Made by a program: the position numbers and the translations under genes. Positions 46,045 through 57,601 of a stretch of 64,000 bases of DNA are shown in pieces (the stretch's first letter is position 1; every line of letters starts with the position of its first letter). The stretch covers positions 1 to 64,000 of the forward strand of contig NZ_JMPL01000006.1 of NCBI RefSeq assembly GCF_000735365.1, read 5' to 3'. The DNA comes from Kluyvera ascorbata ATCC 33433. Lineage in GTDB: Bacteria > Pseudomonadota > Gammaproteobacteria > Enterobacterales > Enterobacteriaceae. The notes under the pieces are model-generated. The model was given only the letters and a program-made list of their open reading frames with translations. It did no database searches and was not told where the DNA came from.

Positions 46045-47559
46045 ATGACTAAGATTGATTTTCGCAATAAAATTAACTGGCGTCGGCGCTATCGTTCACC
46101 GCAGGGTGTCAGCTCCGAACATGAGATTCTGCGCATTTTTGAAAGCGATCGCGGGCGCATTATCAACTCACCGGCGATACGTCGCTTGCAGCAGAAAACG
46201 CAGGTGTTTCCGCTGGAGCGTAACGCGGCTGTCCGTACCCGCCTCACGCACTCGATGGAAGTCCAGCAGGTGGGGCGTTACATCGCCAAAGAGATACTGA
46301 GCCGCTTAAAAGAGAAAAAGCTGCTGGAAGTTTACGGGCTGGATGACTTGACCGGGCCGTTTGAAAGTATCGTAGAGATGGCCTGCCTGATGCACGATAT
46401 CGGCAACCCGCCGTTTGGTCATTTTGGTGAAGCGGCAATCAACGACTGGTTTAGCCAGCGTCTGGCCCCGAAAGATGCGCTGAGTCAGCCATTAAGCCAT
46501 GATCGCTGTGAAGTTGCCGACCTGCGGTTGAGAGAGGGCGAAGAGACGCTCAATACGCTGCGCAGCAAAGTGCGTCAGGACCTGTGCCATTTTGAAGGGA
46601 ACGCGCAGGGGATCCGCCTGGTACATACCCTGATGCGCATGAACCTGACCTGGGCGCAGGTGGGGTGCATCTTAAAATATACGCGCCCGGCCTGGTGGGC
46701 GACAGAGACCCCGGCGACGCACAGCTATTTAATGAAAAAGCCCGGTTACTACCTGGCGGAAGAGCCCTATATTGAACGTTTACGTAAAGAACTGGATTTA
46801 GCACCTTACAATCGCTTCCCATTAACCTGGATTATGGAAGCAGCGGATGATATTTCTTATTGTGTGGCTGACCTCGAAGATGCGGTGGAAAAACGCGTCT
46901 TCAGCGTCGAGCTGTTGTATCAGCATTTATATGACGCCTGGCCGGAGCATAACAAAGGCTCGTTGTTTGCTCAGGTCGTCGAAAATGCGTGGGATAAATC
47001 CCGTTCAAACTCATTAAGCCGTAGCACAGAAGATCAGTTCTTTATGTATTTGCGGGTGAATACATTAAATAAACTGGTGCCTTACGCGGCACAGCGGTTT
47101 ATTGAAAATCTTCCGAAGATTTATCAGGGTGATTTTAACCATGCGCTGCTGGAAGATGACAGTAGCTACAGCCAATTGCTGAAGCTATATAAGAATGTTG
47201 CAAGAAAACATGTGTTTAGCCATCCAGAGGTTGAGCAACTTGAACTCCAGGGCTACCGGGTGATTGGTGGGTTGTTGGATATTTACGCGCCTTTGCTTAA
47301 ATTATCCTTAAGCGATTTTAGTGAGCTTGCAGAACAAGAACGTGTGCGCCACTTGCCTATCGAATCCCGGCTATTTTGCAAGCTCTCAACACGCCATCGT
47401 TTAGCTTACGTTGAGGCAGTAAATAAACTTTCTCGTGATTCCGTCGATTTTCCGGTAATGGAATATTATTATCGTTGTCGCCTGCTTCAGGATTATATCA
47501 GCGGGATGACGGATCTCTACGCATGGGATGAATATCGTCGCTTGATGGCGGTAGAATAA
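46045..47559 (+). CDS. dgt: Deoxyguanosinetriphosphate triphosphohydrolase
   Basis: 504 aa from ATG 46045, directly behind GGAGAGG; a frame opening at 45982 adds 21 unrelated residues. HD-domain enzyme removing triphosphate from d[13 protein letters not shown] carries the first histidine and [14 protein letters not shown] the HD pair. Sequence blocks match E. coli Dgt along the whole length. Confidence 0.97.
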   Translation: MTKIDFRNKINWRRRYRSPQGVSSEHEILRIFESDRGRIINSPAIRRLQQKTQVFPLERNAAVRTRLTHSMEVQQVGRYIAKEILSRLKEKKLLEVYGLDDLTGPFESIVEMACLMHDIGNPPFGHFGEAAINDWFSQRLAPKDALSQPLSHDRCEVADLRLREGEETLNTLRSKVRQDLCHFEGNAQGIRLVHTLMRMNLTWAQVGCILKYTRPAWWATETPATHSYLMKKPGYYLAEEPYIERLRKELDLAPYNRFPLTWIMEAADDISYCVADLEDAVEKRVFSVELLYQHLYDAWPEHNKGSLFAQVVENAWDKSRSNSLSRSTEDQFFMYLRVNTLNKLVPYAAQRFIENLPKIYQGDFNHALLEDDSSYSQLLKLYKNVARKHVFSHPEVEQLELQGYRVIGGLLDIYAPLLKLSLSDFSELAEQERVRHLPIESRLFCKLSTRHRLAYVEAVNKLSRDSVDFPVMEYYYRCRLLQDYISGMTDLYAWDEYRRLMAVE

Positions 47560-47570
47560 TCAGAAGTTTT

Positions 47571-47588
47571 GTAAAGACGCTCAATAAA
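47571..47588 (+). promoter_or_regulatory. Putative CpxR box upstream of degP
   Basis: GTAAA (47571-47575) followed by CAATAAA, as in the E. coli degP CpxR site (GTAAA repeat), 29 bp before the sigma-E -35 element. Confidence 0.55.
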
Positions 47589-47616
47589 TTTTTACTTTTA
47601 GCTGATGCAGTTGCAC

Positions 47617-47644
47617 GGAACTTAGTGCCATAAAGTGAATCTGA
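47617..47644 (+). promoter_or_regulatory. Sigma-E promoter of degP
   Basis: GGAACTT (47617-47623), 16-bp spacer, TCTGA (47640-47644): a full match to the extracytoplasmic-stress sigma-E consensus and identical in layout to the E. coli degP promoter. Confidence 0.9.
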
Positions 47645-47694
47645 TAGTCACGAACATAGCAATTTTGCGTAATCTGATATTGAGATTGAAACAC

Positions 47695-49134
47695 ATGAAA
47701 AAAACCACGTTAGCAATGAGTGCACTGGCTCTTAGTTTAAGTCTGGCTCTGTCTCCGTTGTCCGCTAGCGCGGCCGAGACGGCATCTTCTTCCGCATCCG
47801 CTGCGCAGCCAATGCCAAGTCTGGCACCGATGCTGGAAAAGGTGATGCCGTCTGTCGTCAGCATTAATGTTGAGGGCAGCACAACGGTAAACACGCCGCG
47901 TATGGGACGTAACTTCCAGCAGTTCTTCGGCGACAACTCGCCGTTCTGCCAGGACGGTTCCCCGTTCCAGAGCTCCCCGTTCTGTCAGGGCGGCGCTGGC
48001 CCGGATGGCGGCAACCAGCCGCAGCAGCAACAGAAATTTATGGCCCTTGGTTCTGGGGTCGTGATTGACGCCGCGAAAGGCTACGTCGTCACCAACAACC
48101 ACGTGGTGGATAACGCCAATTCCATTAAGGTTCAGCTGAGTGACGGTCGTAAGTTTGACGCGAAAGTGGTGGGTAAAGACCCGCGTTCCGACATTGCGCT
48201 GATTCAGATTCAGGATCCGAAAAACCTGACGGCAATTAAGCTGGCGGACTCTGACGCCCTGCGCGTTGGTGACTACACCGTGGCTATCGGTAACCCGTTT
48301 GGTCTGGGTGAAACCGTGACTTCCGGTATCGTCTCCGCGCTGGGTCGTAGCGGCCTGAACGTTGAAAACTACGAAAACTTTATCCAGACCGATGCGGCCA
48401 TTAACCGCGGTAACTCCGGCGGCGCGCTGGTGAACCTGAACGGCGAGCTTATCGGTATTAACACCGCTATCCTCGCACCGGACGGCGGTAACATCGGTAT
48501 CGGCTTCGCCATCCCGAGCAATATGGTGAAAAACCTGACCGACCAGATGGTGAAATTTGGCCAGGTGAAACGCGGTGAGCTGGGCATTATGGGGACCGAA
48601 CTGAACTCCGAGCTGGCGAAAGCGATGAAGGTCGACGCTCAGCGCGGTGCTTTCGTAAGCCAGGTCATGCCGAACTCTTCTGCGGCGAAAGCCGGGATTA
48701 AAGCCGGTGACGTGATTACCTCACTGAACGGTAAGGCGATCAGTAGCTTCGCGGCACTTCGTGCGCAGGTCGGCACCATGCCGGTAGGCAGCAAAATCAG
48801 CCTTGGCCTGCTGCGTGACGGTAAGCCGGTAACGGTAGAACTAGAACTTCAGCAGAGCAGCCAGACCCAGGTTGACTCCAGCTCTATCTTCAGCGGTATC
48901 GAAGGGGCTGAAATGAGCAACAAAGGTCAGGACAAAGGCGTGGTGGTGAATACCGTGAAAGCGGGTTCTCCGGCAGCGCAGATTGGCCTGAAGAAAGGGG
49001 ACATTATCGTGGGCGCTAACCAGCAGGCGGTGAAAAACATCGCTGAGCTGCGCAAAATCCTCGATAGTAAACCTTCCGTACTGGCGCTGAACATCCAGCG
49101 TGGCGATAGCTCCATCTACCTGCTGATGCAGTAA
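47695..49134 (+). CDS. degP: Periplasmic serine endoprotease DegP (HtrA)
   Basis: 479 aa from ATG 47695 (MKKTTLAMSA); upstream frame residues are not coding. Signal peptide ends SASA at about 26. The protease domain has triad H136 (TNNHVV), D166 (RSDIAL) and S241 (GNSGGA); the LA loop carries cysteines 85 and 97 and a glutamine run. Two PDZ domains follow (about 280-380 and 390-470). Degrades or chaperones misfolded envelope proteins; induced by sigma-E and Cpx. Confidence 0.98.
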   Translation: MKKTTLAMSALALSLSLALSPLSASAAETASSSASAAQPMPSLAPMLEKVMPSVVSINVEGSTTVNTPRMGRNFQQFFGDNSPFCQDGSPFQSSPFCQGGAGPDGGNQPQQQQKFMALGSGVVIDAAKGYVVTNNHVVDNANSIKVQLSDGRKFDAKVVGKDPRSDIALIQIQDPKNLTAIKLADSDALRVGDYTVAIGNPFGLGETVTSGIVSALGRSGLNVENYENFIQTDAAINRGNSGGALVNLNGELIGINTAILAPDGGNIGIGFAIPSNMVKNLTDQMVKFGQVKRGELGIMGTELNSELAKAMKVDAQRGAFVSQVMPNSSAAKAGIKAGDVITSLNGKAISSFAALRAQVGTMPVGSKISLGLLRDGKPVTVELELQQSSQTQVDSSSIFSGIEGAEMSNKGQDKGVVVNTVKAGSPAAQIGLKKGDIIVGANQQAVKNIAELRKILDSKPSVLALNIQRGDSSIYLLMQ

Positions 49135-49146
49135 TCGTGACCTCAA

Positions 49147-49175
49147 CCCTTTCCCCGCCCGGGGAAAGGGTTTTT
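49147..49175 (+). terminator. degP terminator
   Basis: 10-bp perfect stem CCCTTTCCCC/GGGGAAAGGG (49147-49156 with 49161-49170) with GCCC loop and five T residues. Confidence 0.9.
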
Positions 49176-49292
49176 CCCTTCGTAATGTGAAGCACCCCAC
49201 AACTCCATAGTTCTCAACCGTGCTTTGTGCATTTGCACAGTGCGGCGCTTTTGTATCTTTCTTATCATGTAACCTGCTCATAGGAGGGGTTC

Positions 49293-50450
49293 ATGGCTAG
49301 CTGGCATCTTGATACTAAAATGGCGCAGGATATCGTGGCGCGCACCATGCGCATTATCGATACCAATATTAACGTAATGGATGCCCGCGGTCGCATTATC
49401 GGCAGTGGCGATCGTGAGCGTATTGGGGAATTGCACGAAGGCGCGCTGCTGGTGCTCTCTCAAGGGCGCGTGGTGGACATCGACGATGCCGTTGCCCGAC
49501 ACCTGCACGGGGTGCGTCAGGGGATTAACCTGCCGCTGCGCCTGGAAGGCGAGATTGTCGGCGTTATTGGCCTGACCGGAGAGCCTGAAACGCTGCGAAA
49601 ATACGGCGAGCTGGTGTGCATGACGGCGGAGATGATGCTGGAACAGTCTCGTCTGATGCACCTGCTGGCGCAGGATAGCCGCCTGCGTGAAGAGTTGGTG
49701 ATGAACCTGATTCAAGCCGAAGAGAACACCCCGGCGCTGACCGAATGGGCGCAGCGACTGGGCATTGACCTCAATCAGCCGCGTGTGGCGGCGGTGGTGG
49801 AAGTCGACAGCGGGCAGTTGGGCGTTGACAGCGCGATGGCTGAGCTTCAGCAGCTGCAAAATGCGCTGACGACGCCAGAGCGTAATAACCTGATTGCGAT
49901 AGTTTCGCTGACCGAAATGGTGGTGCTGAAACCGGCGCTCAACCAGTTTGGACGCTGGGATGCAGAAGATCACCAGAAGCGAGTAGAACAGCTGATTTCC
50001 CGCATGAAAGAGAATGGGCATCTGCGTTTTCGCGTGGCGCTCGGCAACTACTTTACCGGGCCGGGCAGTATCGCCCGTTCCTACCGTACGGCGCGCACCA
50101 CCATGATGGTGGGTAAACAGCGCATGCCGGAGAGCCGTAGCTATTTTTACCAGGATTTGATGCTGCCAGTACTGCTCGACAGCCTCCGCGGTGGCTGGCA
50201 GGCCAACGAGCTGTCGCGTCCGCTGATGCGCCTGAAGGCGATGGATAATAATGGCCTGCTGCGTCGGACGTTGACGGCATGGTTTCGCAACAATGTGCAG
50301 CCGCTGGCGACCTCAAAGGCGCTGTTTATTCACCGAAATACGCTGGAGTATCGATTGAACCGAATTTCGGAGCTGACCGGGCTTGATTTGGGGAATTTCG
50401 ACGACAGGCTGCTGCTGTATATTGCGTTGCAGTTGGATGAACAACGATGA
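49293..50450 (+). CDS. cdaR: Carbohydrate diacid transcriptional activator CdaR
   Basis: 385 aa, starting MASWHLDTKMAQDIV behind AGGAGGGG. An N-terminal diacid-sensing domain (about 1-135), a middle GGDEF-like CdaR domain, and a C-terminal PucR-type helix-turn-helix (ALFIHRNTLEYRLNRISELTG, near 350). In E. coli it responds to glucarate/galactarate/glycerate and activates garPLRK and gudPXD. The target operons are not in this window. Confidence 0.95.
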   Translation: MASWHLDTKMAQDIVARTMRIIDTNINVMDARGRIIGSGDRERIGELHEGALLVLSQGRVVDIDDAVARHLHGVRQGINLPLRLEGEIVGVIGLTGEPETLRKYGELVCMTAEMMLEQSRLMHLLAQDSRLREELVMNLIQAEENTPALTEWAQRLGIDLNQPRVAAVVEVDSGQLGVDSAMAELQQLQNALTTPERNNLIAIVSLTEMVVLKPALNQFGRWDAEDHQKRVEQLISRMKENGHLRFRVALGNYFTGPGSIARSYRTARTTMMVGKQRMPESRSYFYQDLMLPVLLDSLRGGWQANELSRPLMRLKAMDNNGLLRRTLTAWFRNNVQPLATSKALFIHRNTLEYRLNRISELTGLDLGNFDDRLLLYIALQLDEQR

Positions 50451-50460
50451 GCTAATGGAA

Positions 50461-50486
50461 CCCGGGGTCGCTTGCGCTCGCCCGGG
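50461..50486. repeat. REP-like palindrome after cdaR
   Basis: CCCGGG(GT)CGC...GCGCTCGCCCGGG inverted repeat between the convergent cdaR and yaeH genes; it has no U-tract. Confidence 0.5.
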
Positions 50487-50505
50487 AAGACAAACCGCAT
50501 AAAAC

Positions 50506-50889
50506 TTACTTATTGCGGGTCAACTTCTCCAGATCGGCTTCAATTTCGCTGATCTTGTTGGTGACGACGCTTTCGAGATGGCGCAGATCGTCAAGGATCT
50601 TACGCTTAAGATCGACTTCCGTGCGATCGCGCTGGCAGATTTGGTCCAGCTCATCAATCACGTAGCGCAGATTTGGGCTTATCTCCTGCACTTCCTTGAA
50701 ACCCTGACCATCACCGGCGATGGTTTTACGCTGGCGCGGATATTTGAACTTCACGCTCTTGGCGAAAAACTCACCCTTGTCCTTCTGGAAATAGATTTTC
50801 AGGATATCGTTGTTGGCTTCCTGCCGGAGGCTGTAACGATCGATTTCATCGGGATTGGTAATCCCCAGGCTTTTCAAATTATCGTACAT
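50506..50889 (-). CDS. yaeH: UPF0325 family protein YaeH
   Basis: 127-aa charged cytoplasmic protein (E. coli YaeH 128 aa). [34 protein letters not shown] at the N terminus is the family hallmark. The C-terminal third (about 85-125) is a probable coiled coil rich in Lys/Glu/Asp. No catalytic motif; function unknown. Single gene between convergent cdaR and the dapD terminator region. Confidence 0.94.
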   Translation of the reverse strand: MYDNLKSLGITNPDEIDRYSLRQEANNDILKIYFQKDKGEFFAKSVKFKYPRQRKTIAGDGQGFKEVQEISPNLRYVIDELDQICQRDRTEVDLKRKILDDLRHLESVVTNKISEIEADLEKLTRNK

Positions 50890-50962
50890 AGCGGTACCCC
50901 TGTTCTAAATTAACTATTGAATAATTAACGAAAAAATCTATTTCCGCCAGCTTACGAATAAA

Positions 50963-50988
50963 AAAAAGCGGGGTTGCCCCCGCTTTTT
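50963..50988 (-). terminator. dapD terminator
   Basis: 11-bp stem AAAAAGCGGGG/CCCCGCTTTTT (50963-50973 with 50978-50988), T-rich on the minus strand, ten bases after the dapD stop. Confidence 0.9.
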
Positions 50989-50997
50989 CGCATCTTA

Positions 50998-51822
50998 TTA
51001 ATCGATAGTACGCAGTAGCTCGTTGATGCCCACTTTACCGCGGGTTTTGGCATCCACTTTCTTCACAATCACCGCGCAGTACAGGCTGTATTTGCCGTCT
51101 TTGGATGGTAGGTTGCCGGAAACGACAACGGAGCCTGCCGGTACGCGACCATAGAAGACTTCGCCGGTTTCGCGGTCGTAGATTTTGGTGCTCTGACCCA
51201 GGTATACGCCCATAGAGATTACGGAACCTTCTTCTACGATAACGCCTTCAACGACTTCGGAGCGTGCGCCGATGAAGCAGTTGTCTTCGATGATGGTTGG
51301 GTTAGCCTGCAGTGGTTCCAGAACGCCACCGATGCCAACGCCGCCGGACAGGTGAACGTTTTTACCGATCTGCGCGCAAGAACCGACGGTCGCCCAGGTA
51401 TCCACCATGGAGCCTTCGTCAACGTAAGCACCGATGTTCACGTAGGATGGCATCAGTACGGTGTTGCGAGCGATGAATGCGCCCTGACGAACCGCAGCCG
51501 GTGGCACTACGCGGAAACCTTCTTTCTGGAAACGCGCTTCGTCGTAGTCAGCGAATTTCATTGGTACTTTATCGAAGTAGCGGCTTTCCGCACCGTCGAT
51601 AACCTGGTTATCGTTAATACGGAAAGAGAGCAGAACCGCTTTCTTCAGCCACTGGTGAGTTACCCACTGACCGTCAATCTTTTCAGCGACACGCAGCGCG
51701 CCGGAATCCAGCAGGGAAATCACCTGGTTAACCGCTTCGCGGGTTACGGTATCCACATTTGCCGGCGTGATGTCGGCGCGACGCTCAAAAGCGGACTCAA
51801 TAACGTTCTGTAATTGCTGCAT
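50998..51822 (-). CDS. dapD: Tetrahydrodipicolinate N-succinyltransferase
   Basis: 274 aa from ATG 51822 ([15 protein letters not shown]), the E. coli length. Transfers succinyl from succinyl-CoA in the lysine/meso-diaminopimelate pathway. An N-terminal helical domain is followed by a left-handed beta-helix built of hexapeptide repeats ([31 protein letters not shown] and following turns). Same direction as glnD, 33 bp downstream of it. Confidence 0.98.
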   Translation of the reverse strand: MQQLQNVIESAFERRADITPANVDTVTREAVNQVISLLDSGALRVAEKIDGQWVTHQWLKKAVLLSFRINDNQVIDGAESRYFDKVPMKFADYDEARFQKEGFRVVPPAAVRQGAFIARNTVLMPSYVNIGAYVDEGSMVDTWATVGSCAQIGKNVHLSGGVGIGGVLEPLQANPTIIEDNCFIGARSEVVEGVIVEEGSVISMGVYLGQSTKIYDRETGEVFYGRVPAGSVVVSGNLPSKDGKYSLYCAVIVKKVDAKTRGKVGINELLRTID

Positions 51823-51855
51823 TGTTTCTCTTTCCATTTACTTAAAAAAAATACG

Positions 51856-54528
51856 TCACCCTTTATCGTTTGGATTGAGGGCTGCTGTCAACCGTTGTTG
51901 CACTTCTTGTTGGAGCACATTATTAAGCGCACGCCGGTCGGCGGTGGCGATTATAAATAAATCTTCTACTCGTTCACCAATTGTCGTAATTCTCGCCCCG
52001 TGGAGCGAGATCCCGAGGTCGGCAAACACCTGGCCGACGCGAGCGAGCAGGCCGGGCTGATCGAGGGCAATCAGTTCGAGGAACGATTTCCGGTCGGTGT
52101 GGGTCGGCAGGAAATTGACTTCGGTATCGACCGAGAAATGGCGCAGTTTTGCCGCCTGACGACGCGGCTGCGGCGGCTGCCAACTGCGTTGAGTAATTGC
52201 CTGTTCCAGCCCAAAACGAATGGCTTCATGGCGGTCACCGGAGAGCGGACTGCCGTCTGGCTCAAGTACGATAAAGGAGTCCATCGCCATGCCGTCACGG
52301 GTGGTGAAAATCTGCGCGTCGTGCACGCTGAGATTGCGGCGGTCGAGCTCGGCGCAAACGGCGGCAAACAGATACGGTCTGTCCGGGCTCCAGATAAAAA
52401 TCTCGGTACCGCCGCGGGTGGCCTGCGGACTGAGCAAGATCATCGGCTGGGTGAGGTCGTGCTTCAACAGATGACGGGCGTGCCATGCAAGCTGGTTTGG
52501 CGTGTGGCGCACAAAATAGTTGGCGCGACAGCGGTTCCAGATTTGGTGCAGCGTCTCCTCATTAATGTTGTCCATACGCAGCAGCGCCAGCGCCTGCATC
52601 TGATGATGGCGGACGCGCTCGCGCATATCCGGCGTGTTCTGCATCCCACGACGCAGCTGCTTTTCGGTGGCGAAGTAGAGCTCGCGCAACAGGCTCTGCT
52701 TCCAGCTATTCCACAGGGTTTCGTTGGTTGCGCAGATATCGGCGACCGTCAGGCACACAAGGAAACGCAGACGGTGCTCGGTCTGCACCTCTTCGGCAAA
52801 CTGCTTGATCACTTCCGGGTCCTGAATATCGCGGCGTTGAGCGGTGACCGACATCAGCAGATGCTGACGTACCAGCCAGGCAACTAATTGGGTTTCCCGC
52901 GAGTTCAGACCGTGTAGCTCGGCGAACTTCAGGACATCCTGCGCGCCAAGAATGGAGTGGTCGCCGCCGCGCCCTTTGGCAATATCGTGGAACAGGGCGG
53001 CAATCAGGATAAGCTCTGGATGGTTCAGCCGCGGCCAGAGATCGACGCACAGCGGGTGGCGCGAACGCGTCTCTTCATTGGCGAAGCTCTCGAGCTTCAG
53101 CAATACGCGAATGGTGTGTTCATCGACCGTGTAGGCATGGAACAGGTCAAACTGCATCTGACCGACGATATACGACCACTGCGGCATGTAGGCCCACAGT
53201 ACGCTGTGGCGATGCATCGGCAGCAGGCCGCGGCTGACGGCGCCCTGGTGGCGAAGCATGCTCAGGAACAGCTCACGCGCTTCCGGGATATAGCACAGCG
53301 GCTGGCTGAGGTGACGACGGGCATGGCGCAGATGACGTAACGTGGTCGAGTAAATACCGGTAATGCTGCTGTTACGCACCATGATGTGGAACATGCGCAG
53401 AATGGCCTGCGGCTCGCGGATGAACAGGGTGTCGTCGCGCAGGTCGATAAGCGTACCGCGCAGTTGGAAATCGTCGTCAATCGCTCGCGGCTTTTCATCT
53501 TCAGTGAGGGCGAGAATCGCTTCGTCAAACAGCTGCAACAGCATGTGGTTTAGCTCGCCGACGCGGCGGGTGACGCGATAGAAATCCTTCATCATATGTT
53601 CGATCGGCTGGTTGCCTTCGCCTTCGTATTTCAGGCGACGGGCAACGCTGAGCTGGCGGTCGAACAGCAGGCGGTTGTCATAGCGATTGAGTTCGAGGTG
53701 CAGAGCGAAGCGGATGCGCCACAGCAGGTGTAGACATTCGTTTAACTCATTGCGCTCGGCTTCGGTCAGGAAGCCGAAGCTCACCATCTCATCCATTGAG
53801 GTCGCGCCAAAGTGACGGCGAGCGACCCACTGAATGGTATGGATATCGCGCAGGCCGCCGGGGCTGCTTTTAATATCGGGTTCGAGGTTGTAGCTGGTGC
53901 CGTGATAGCGCTGGTGGCGCGCCTCTTGTTCGGCAACTTTGGCCGGGAAGAACGTTTCTGACGGCCAGAAGCCTTCGCTGAAAATATGCTTTTGTAGTTC
54001 GAGGAACAGCGCCACATCGCCAATCAGCAGGCGTGATTCAATCAGGTTGGTGGCGACGGTTAAGTCTGATAAGCCTTCCAGCAGACACTCTTCCAGCGTA
54101 CGTACGCTGTGGCCTACTTCTAGCTTGATATCCCACAGCAGCGTCAGCAGTTCGCCGATTTTCTGCGCCTGCTCATCGGGCAGCTTTTTGCGGCTCAGTA
54201 TCAGCAGGTCAACGTCGGAAAGCGGGTGCAGCTCACCGCGACCATAGCCGCCCACGGCGACCAGCGCCGCATCTTCTACGGGACCAAAACCGTACAGCAG
54301 CCACAGGCGTTGCAGCAGTTGGTCGATAAATTCGGTGCGCGCTTCAATCAATTGCTCGGCAGAGATGCCTTCATCAAAGGCAACGCCCAGCCAGCGCTGA
54401 AACTCATCGAGCCGGTTTTTGATATCGGTGCAGTTCAGACTGGCTTCGGGCCAATCGACCGGATTCTCCGGCTGGCCGGGCAGGGCAGGGAGGATTGTAC
54501 AAGCCAGTTCAGGTATGGAGTTACTCAT
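51856..54528 (-). CDS. glnD: Bifunctional uridylyltransferase/uridylyl-removing enzyme GlnD
   Basis: 890 aa from ATG 54528 ([12 protein letters not shown]), exactly the E. coli length; a frame opening 17 codons earlier runs through the map terminator. Nucleotidyltransferase domain with [17 protein letters not shown] (about 92-108), a central HD domain ([13 protein letters not shown]) for deuridylylation, and two C-terminal ACT domains ([40 protein letters not shown]) that sense glutamine. Modifies the PII proteins and so sets nitrogen regulation. The N-terminal 50 residues are the most diverged part. Confidence 0.97.
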   Translation of the reverse strand: MSNSIPELACTILPALPGQPENPVDWPEASLNCTDIKNRLDEFQRWLGVAFDEGISAEQLIEARTEFIDQLLQRLWLLYGFGPVEDAALVAVGGYGRGELHPLSDVDLLILSRKKLPDEQAQKIGELLTLLWDIKLEVGHSVRTLEECLLEGLSDLTVATNLIESRLLIGDVALFLELQKHIFSEGFWPSETFFPAKVAEQEARHQRYHGTSYNLEPDIKSSPGGLRDIHTIQWVARRHFGATSMDEMVSFGFLTEAERNELNECLHLLWRIRFALHLELNRYDNRLLFDRQLSVARRLKYEGEGNQPIEHMMKDFYRVTRRVGELNHMLLQLFDEAILALTEDEKPRAIDDDFQLRGTLIDLRDDTLFIREPQAILRMFHIMVRNSSITGIYSTTLRHLRHARRHLSQPLCYIPEARELFLSMLRHQGAVSRGLLPMHRHSVLWAYMPQWSYIVGQMQFDLFHAYTVDEHTIRVLLKLESFANEETRSRHPLCVDLWPRLNHPELILIAALFHDIAKGRGGDHSILGAQDVLKFAELHGLNSRETQLVAWLVRQHLLMSVTAQRRDIQDPEVIKQFAEEVQTEHRLRFLVCLTVADICATNETLWNSWKQSLLRELYFATEKQLRRGMQNTPDMRERVRHHQMQALALLRMDNINEETLHQIWNRCRANYFVRHTPNQLAWHARHLLKHDLTQPMILLSPQATRGGTEIFIWSPDRPYLFAAVCAELDRRNLSVHDAQIFTTRDGMAMDSFIVLEPDGSPLSGDRHEAIRFGLEQAITQRSWQPPQPRRQAAKLRHFSVDTEVNFLPTHTDRKSFLELIALDQPGLLARVGQVFADLGISLHGARITTIGERVEDLFIIATADRRALNNVLQQEVQQRLTAALNPNDKG

Positions 54529-54562
54529 AGCGCGCGCCGCCCATAAGAAAAAACTATCACCC

Positions 54563-54590
54563 ATAAAAAAAGCCGGCATTCGCCGGCTTT
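54563..54590 (-). terminator. map terminator
   Basis: Stem AAAGCCGGC/GCCGGCTTT (54569-54577 with 54582-54590) with ATTC loop, followed on the minus strand by a T run. It separates map from glnD. Confidence 0.88.
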
Positions 54591-54592
54591 CG

Positions 54593-55387
54593 TTATTCGT
54601 TGTGCGAGATTATCGCCGGGATGGTGTCATCCTTGCGTAACGTCAGTATTTCGCAGCCGTTGTCTGTCACCACAATAGTATGCTCGTACTGCGCAGACAA
54701 GCTTCGGTCTTTGGTTTTTACCGTCCAGCCGTCTTTCATGGTGCGGATTTCTTTCTTACCGGCGTTAACCATCGGCTCGATAGTAAAGGTCATGCCCTGT
54801 TTCAGCACCACGTCAGTTTCGCGAGAGTCGTAGTGCAGTACCTGCGGCTCTTCATGGAAGCCGCGGCCAATGCCGTGACCGCAGTATTCGCGTACCACAG
54901 AGAACCCTTCCGCTTCCACAAACTTCTGGATAGCTGCGCCAATTTCACGCAGGTTCACGCCCGGTTTCACCATTTTCAGTGCCACATACAGGCTTTCCTG
55001 AGTCACGCGGCACAGACGCTCGCCCAGAATGGTTGGTTTACCCACGATAAACATTTTGGAGGTGTCACCGTGGAACTCGTCTTTGATGACCGTGACGTCG
55101 ATGTTGACGATGTCGCCATCTTTCAGGTGTTTTTCGTCATCCGGAATACCGTGGCATACCACTTCATTAATGGAGATGCAGACGGATTTCGGGAAACCGT
55201 GGTAGTTCAGGCAGGCGGAGACCGCTTTCTGCTCGTTGACGATGTAGTCGTTGCAGATGCGGTCCAGTTCGCCGGTGGTCACGCCAGGCTTCACGTACGG
55301 TTCGATCATTTCCAGCACTTCGGCGGCCAGGCGGCCGGCAACGCGCATTTTTTCAATATCTTCAGGGGTCTTAATAGAAATCGCCAT
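54593..55387 (-). CDS. map: Methionine aminopeptidase
   Basis: 264 aa, the E. coli length. Removes N-terminal methionine from nascent proteins. The di-metal ligands are in conserved blocks: [17 protein letters not shown] (two Asp), [13 protein letters not shown] (His), FTIEPM (Glu) and QYEHTIVVT (Glu). Divergent from rpsB, as in E. coli; the 334-bp gap holds the rpsB promoter and leader. Confidence 0.98.
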   Translation of the reverse strand: MAISIKTPEDIEKMRVAGRLAAEVLEMIEPYVKPGVTTGELDRICNDYIVNEQKAVSACLNYHGFPKSVCISINEVVCHGIPDDEKHLKDGDIVNIDVTVIKDEFHGDTSKMFIVGKPTILGERLCRVTQESLYVALKMVKPGVNLREIGAAIQKFVEAEGFSVVREYCGHGIGRGFHEEPQVLHYDSRETDVVLKQGMTFTIEPMVNAGKKEIRTMKDGWTVKTKDRSLSAQYEHTIVVTDNGCEILTLRKDDTIPAIISHNE

Positions 55388-55528
55388 GGAATATGTCCAT
55401 CAGTGTCGATTTTTTCGACAATAATTGAGTGTTAGTAATGTCAATGTTAACAGCCCGAGGCGCCTGGTGCCAAATTGAGAATCATTCTGAACTTCGCCTT
55501 TCGTGCCCTGCGTCGGAGATAACAACTG

Positions 55529-55558
55529 TTGGTATCTGCGCCGCTTTTATGGTATAAA
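55529..55558 (+). promoter_or_regulatory. rpsB promoter
   Basis: TTGGTA (55529-55534), 18-bp spacer and TATAAA (55553-55558), followed by the GC-rich discriminator GCGCGCCG. This is typical of ribosomal promoters under ppGpp/DksA control. Confidence 0.7.
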
Positions 55559-55565
55559 GCGCGCC

Positions 55566-56447
<882 letters not shown>

Positions 56448-56499
56448 TAAGGCACGCTCGAAAGAGCCCTTATAAACCAGGTAGTAACACGTTTGGTTA

Positions 56500-56525
56500 G
56501 GGGGCCTGTTTATGGCCCCCTTTTT
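56500..56525 (+). terminator. Partial terminator between rpsB and tsf
   Basis: 7-bp stem GGGGGCC/GGCCCCC (56500-56506 with 56514-56520) and five T residues. It corresponds to the intercistronic attenuator known in the E. coli operon, lowering EF-Ts relative to S2. Confidence 0.85.
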
Positions 56526-56583
56526 CACTTTTAAATCTGTGCGGTTTATCGCCGGGCAGATCAAATCTTCCGAGGATTTTAGA

Positions 56584-57435
56584 ATGGCTGAAATTACCGC
56601 TTCCCTGGTAAAAGAGCTGCGTGAGCGTACTGGCGCAGGCATGATGGATTGCAAAAAAGCCCTGACTGAAGCTAATGGCGACATCGAGCTGGCAATCGAA
56701 AACATGCGTAAATCCGGTGCTATCAAAGCAGCGAAAAAAGCAGGCAACGTTGCTGCTGACGGCGTGATCAAAACCAAAATCAATGGCAACATCGCCTTCA
56801 TTCTGGAAGTTAACTGCCAGACTGACTTCGTTGCTAAAGACTCCGGTTTCCAGGCATTTGCTGACAAAGTTCTGGACGCAGCTGTTGCTGGTAACATCAC
56901 CGACGTTGACGTTCTGAAAGCACAGTTCGAAGAAGAACGCGTTGCGCTGGTTGCTAAAATCGGTGAGAACATCAACATCCGTCGCGTGGCTTCCCTGGAA
57001 GGCGAAGTTCTGGGCAACTACCAGCACGGTGCTCGCATCGGTGTTCTGGTTGCTGCTACTGGCGCTGACGAAGAGCTGGTTAAACAGCTGGCAATGCACG
57101 TTGCTGCAAGCAAGCCAGAATTCGTTAAACCAGAAGACGTATCCGCTGAAGTGGTAGAGAAAGAATACCAGGTACAGCTGGACATCGCGATGCAGTCTGG
57201 TAAGCCAAAAGAAATCGCAGAGAAAATGGTTGAAGGCCGCATGAAGAAATTCACCGGCGAAGTTTCTCTGACTGGCCAGCCATTCGTTATGGATCCAAGC
57301 AAGTCTGTTGGCCAGCTGCTGAAAGAGCACAACGCTGACGTGACTGGCTTCATCCGCTTCGAAGTGGGCGAAGGCATCGAGAAAGTTGAGACTGACTTCG
57401 CAGCAGAAGTTGCTGCAATGTCCAAGCAGTCTTAA
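56584..57435 (+). CDS. tsf: Elongation factor Ts
   Basis: 283 aa from ATG 56584 ([27 protein letters not shown]); an in-frame ATG at 56512 lies inside the attenuator and is not used. Nucleotide exchange factor of EF-Tu. Contains the TDFV motif (about 81-84) that contacts EF-Tu and the duplicated core domain with dimerisation coiled coil. Also a subunit of RNA phage replicases in E. coli. Confidence 0.99.
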   Translation: MAEITASLVKELRERTGAGMMDCKKALTEANGDIELAIENMRKSGAIKAAKKAGNVAADGVIKTKINGNIAFILEVNCQTDFVAKDSGFQAFADKVLDAAVAGNITDVDVLKAQFEEERVALVAKIGENINIRRVASLEGEVLGNYQHGARIGVLVAATGADEELVKQLAMHVAASKPEFVKPEDVSAEVVEKEYQVQLDIAMQSGKPKEIAEKMVEGRMKKFTGEVSLTGQPFVMDPSKSVGQLLKEHNADVTGFIRFEVGEGIEKVETDFAAEVAAMSKQS

Positions 57436-57446
57436 TTGCTGTAAAG

Positions 57447-57472
57447 GAGCCGCCTGAGGGCGGCTCTCTTTT
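57447..57472 (+). terminator. rpsB-tsf operon terminator
   Basis: Stem GAGCCGCC/GGCGGCTC (57447-57454 with 57459-57466) with a 4-nt loop, followed by TCTTTT. Confidence 0.85.
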
Positions 57473-57601
57473 GTGCACTAAGGGTTAATGCACAAAATCG
57501 TCATGTGAGAATCAGCCTGCTCCTATAGGGATGCACTGGCATGGAACGCATGATGTCACCTGAATTTTTACCATCCCAATCGTGACACTCCAGGAAAGAA
57601 A

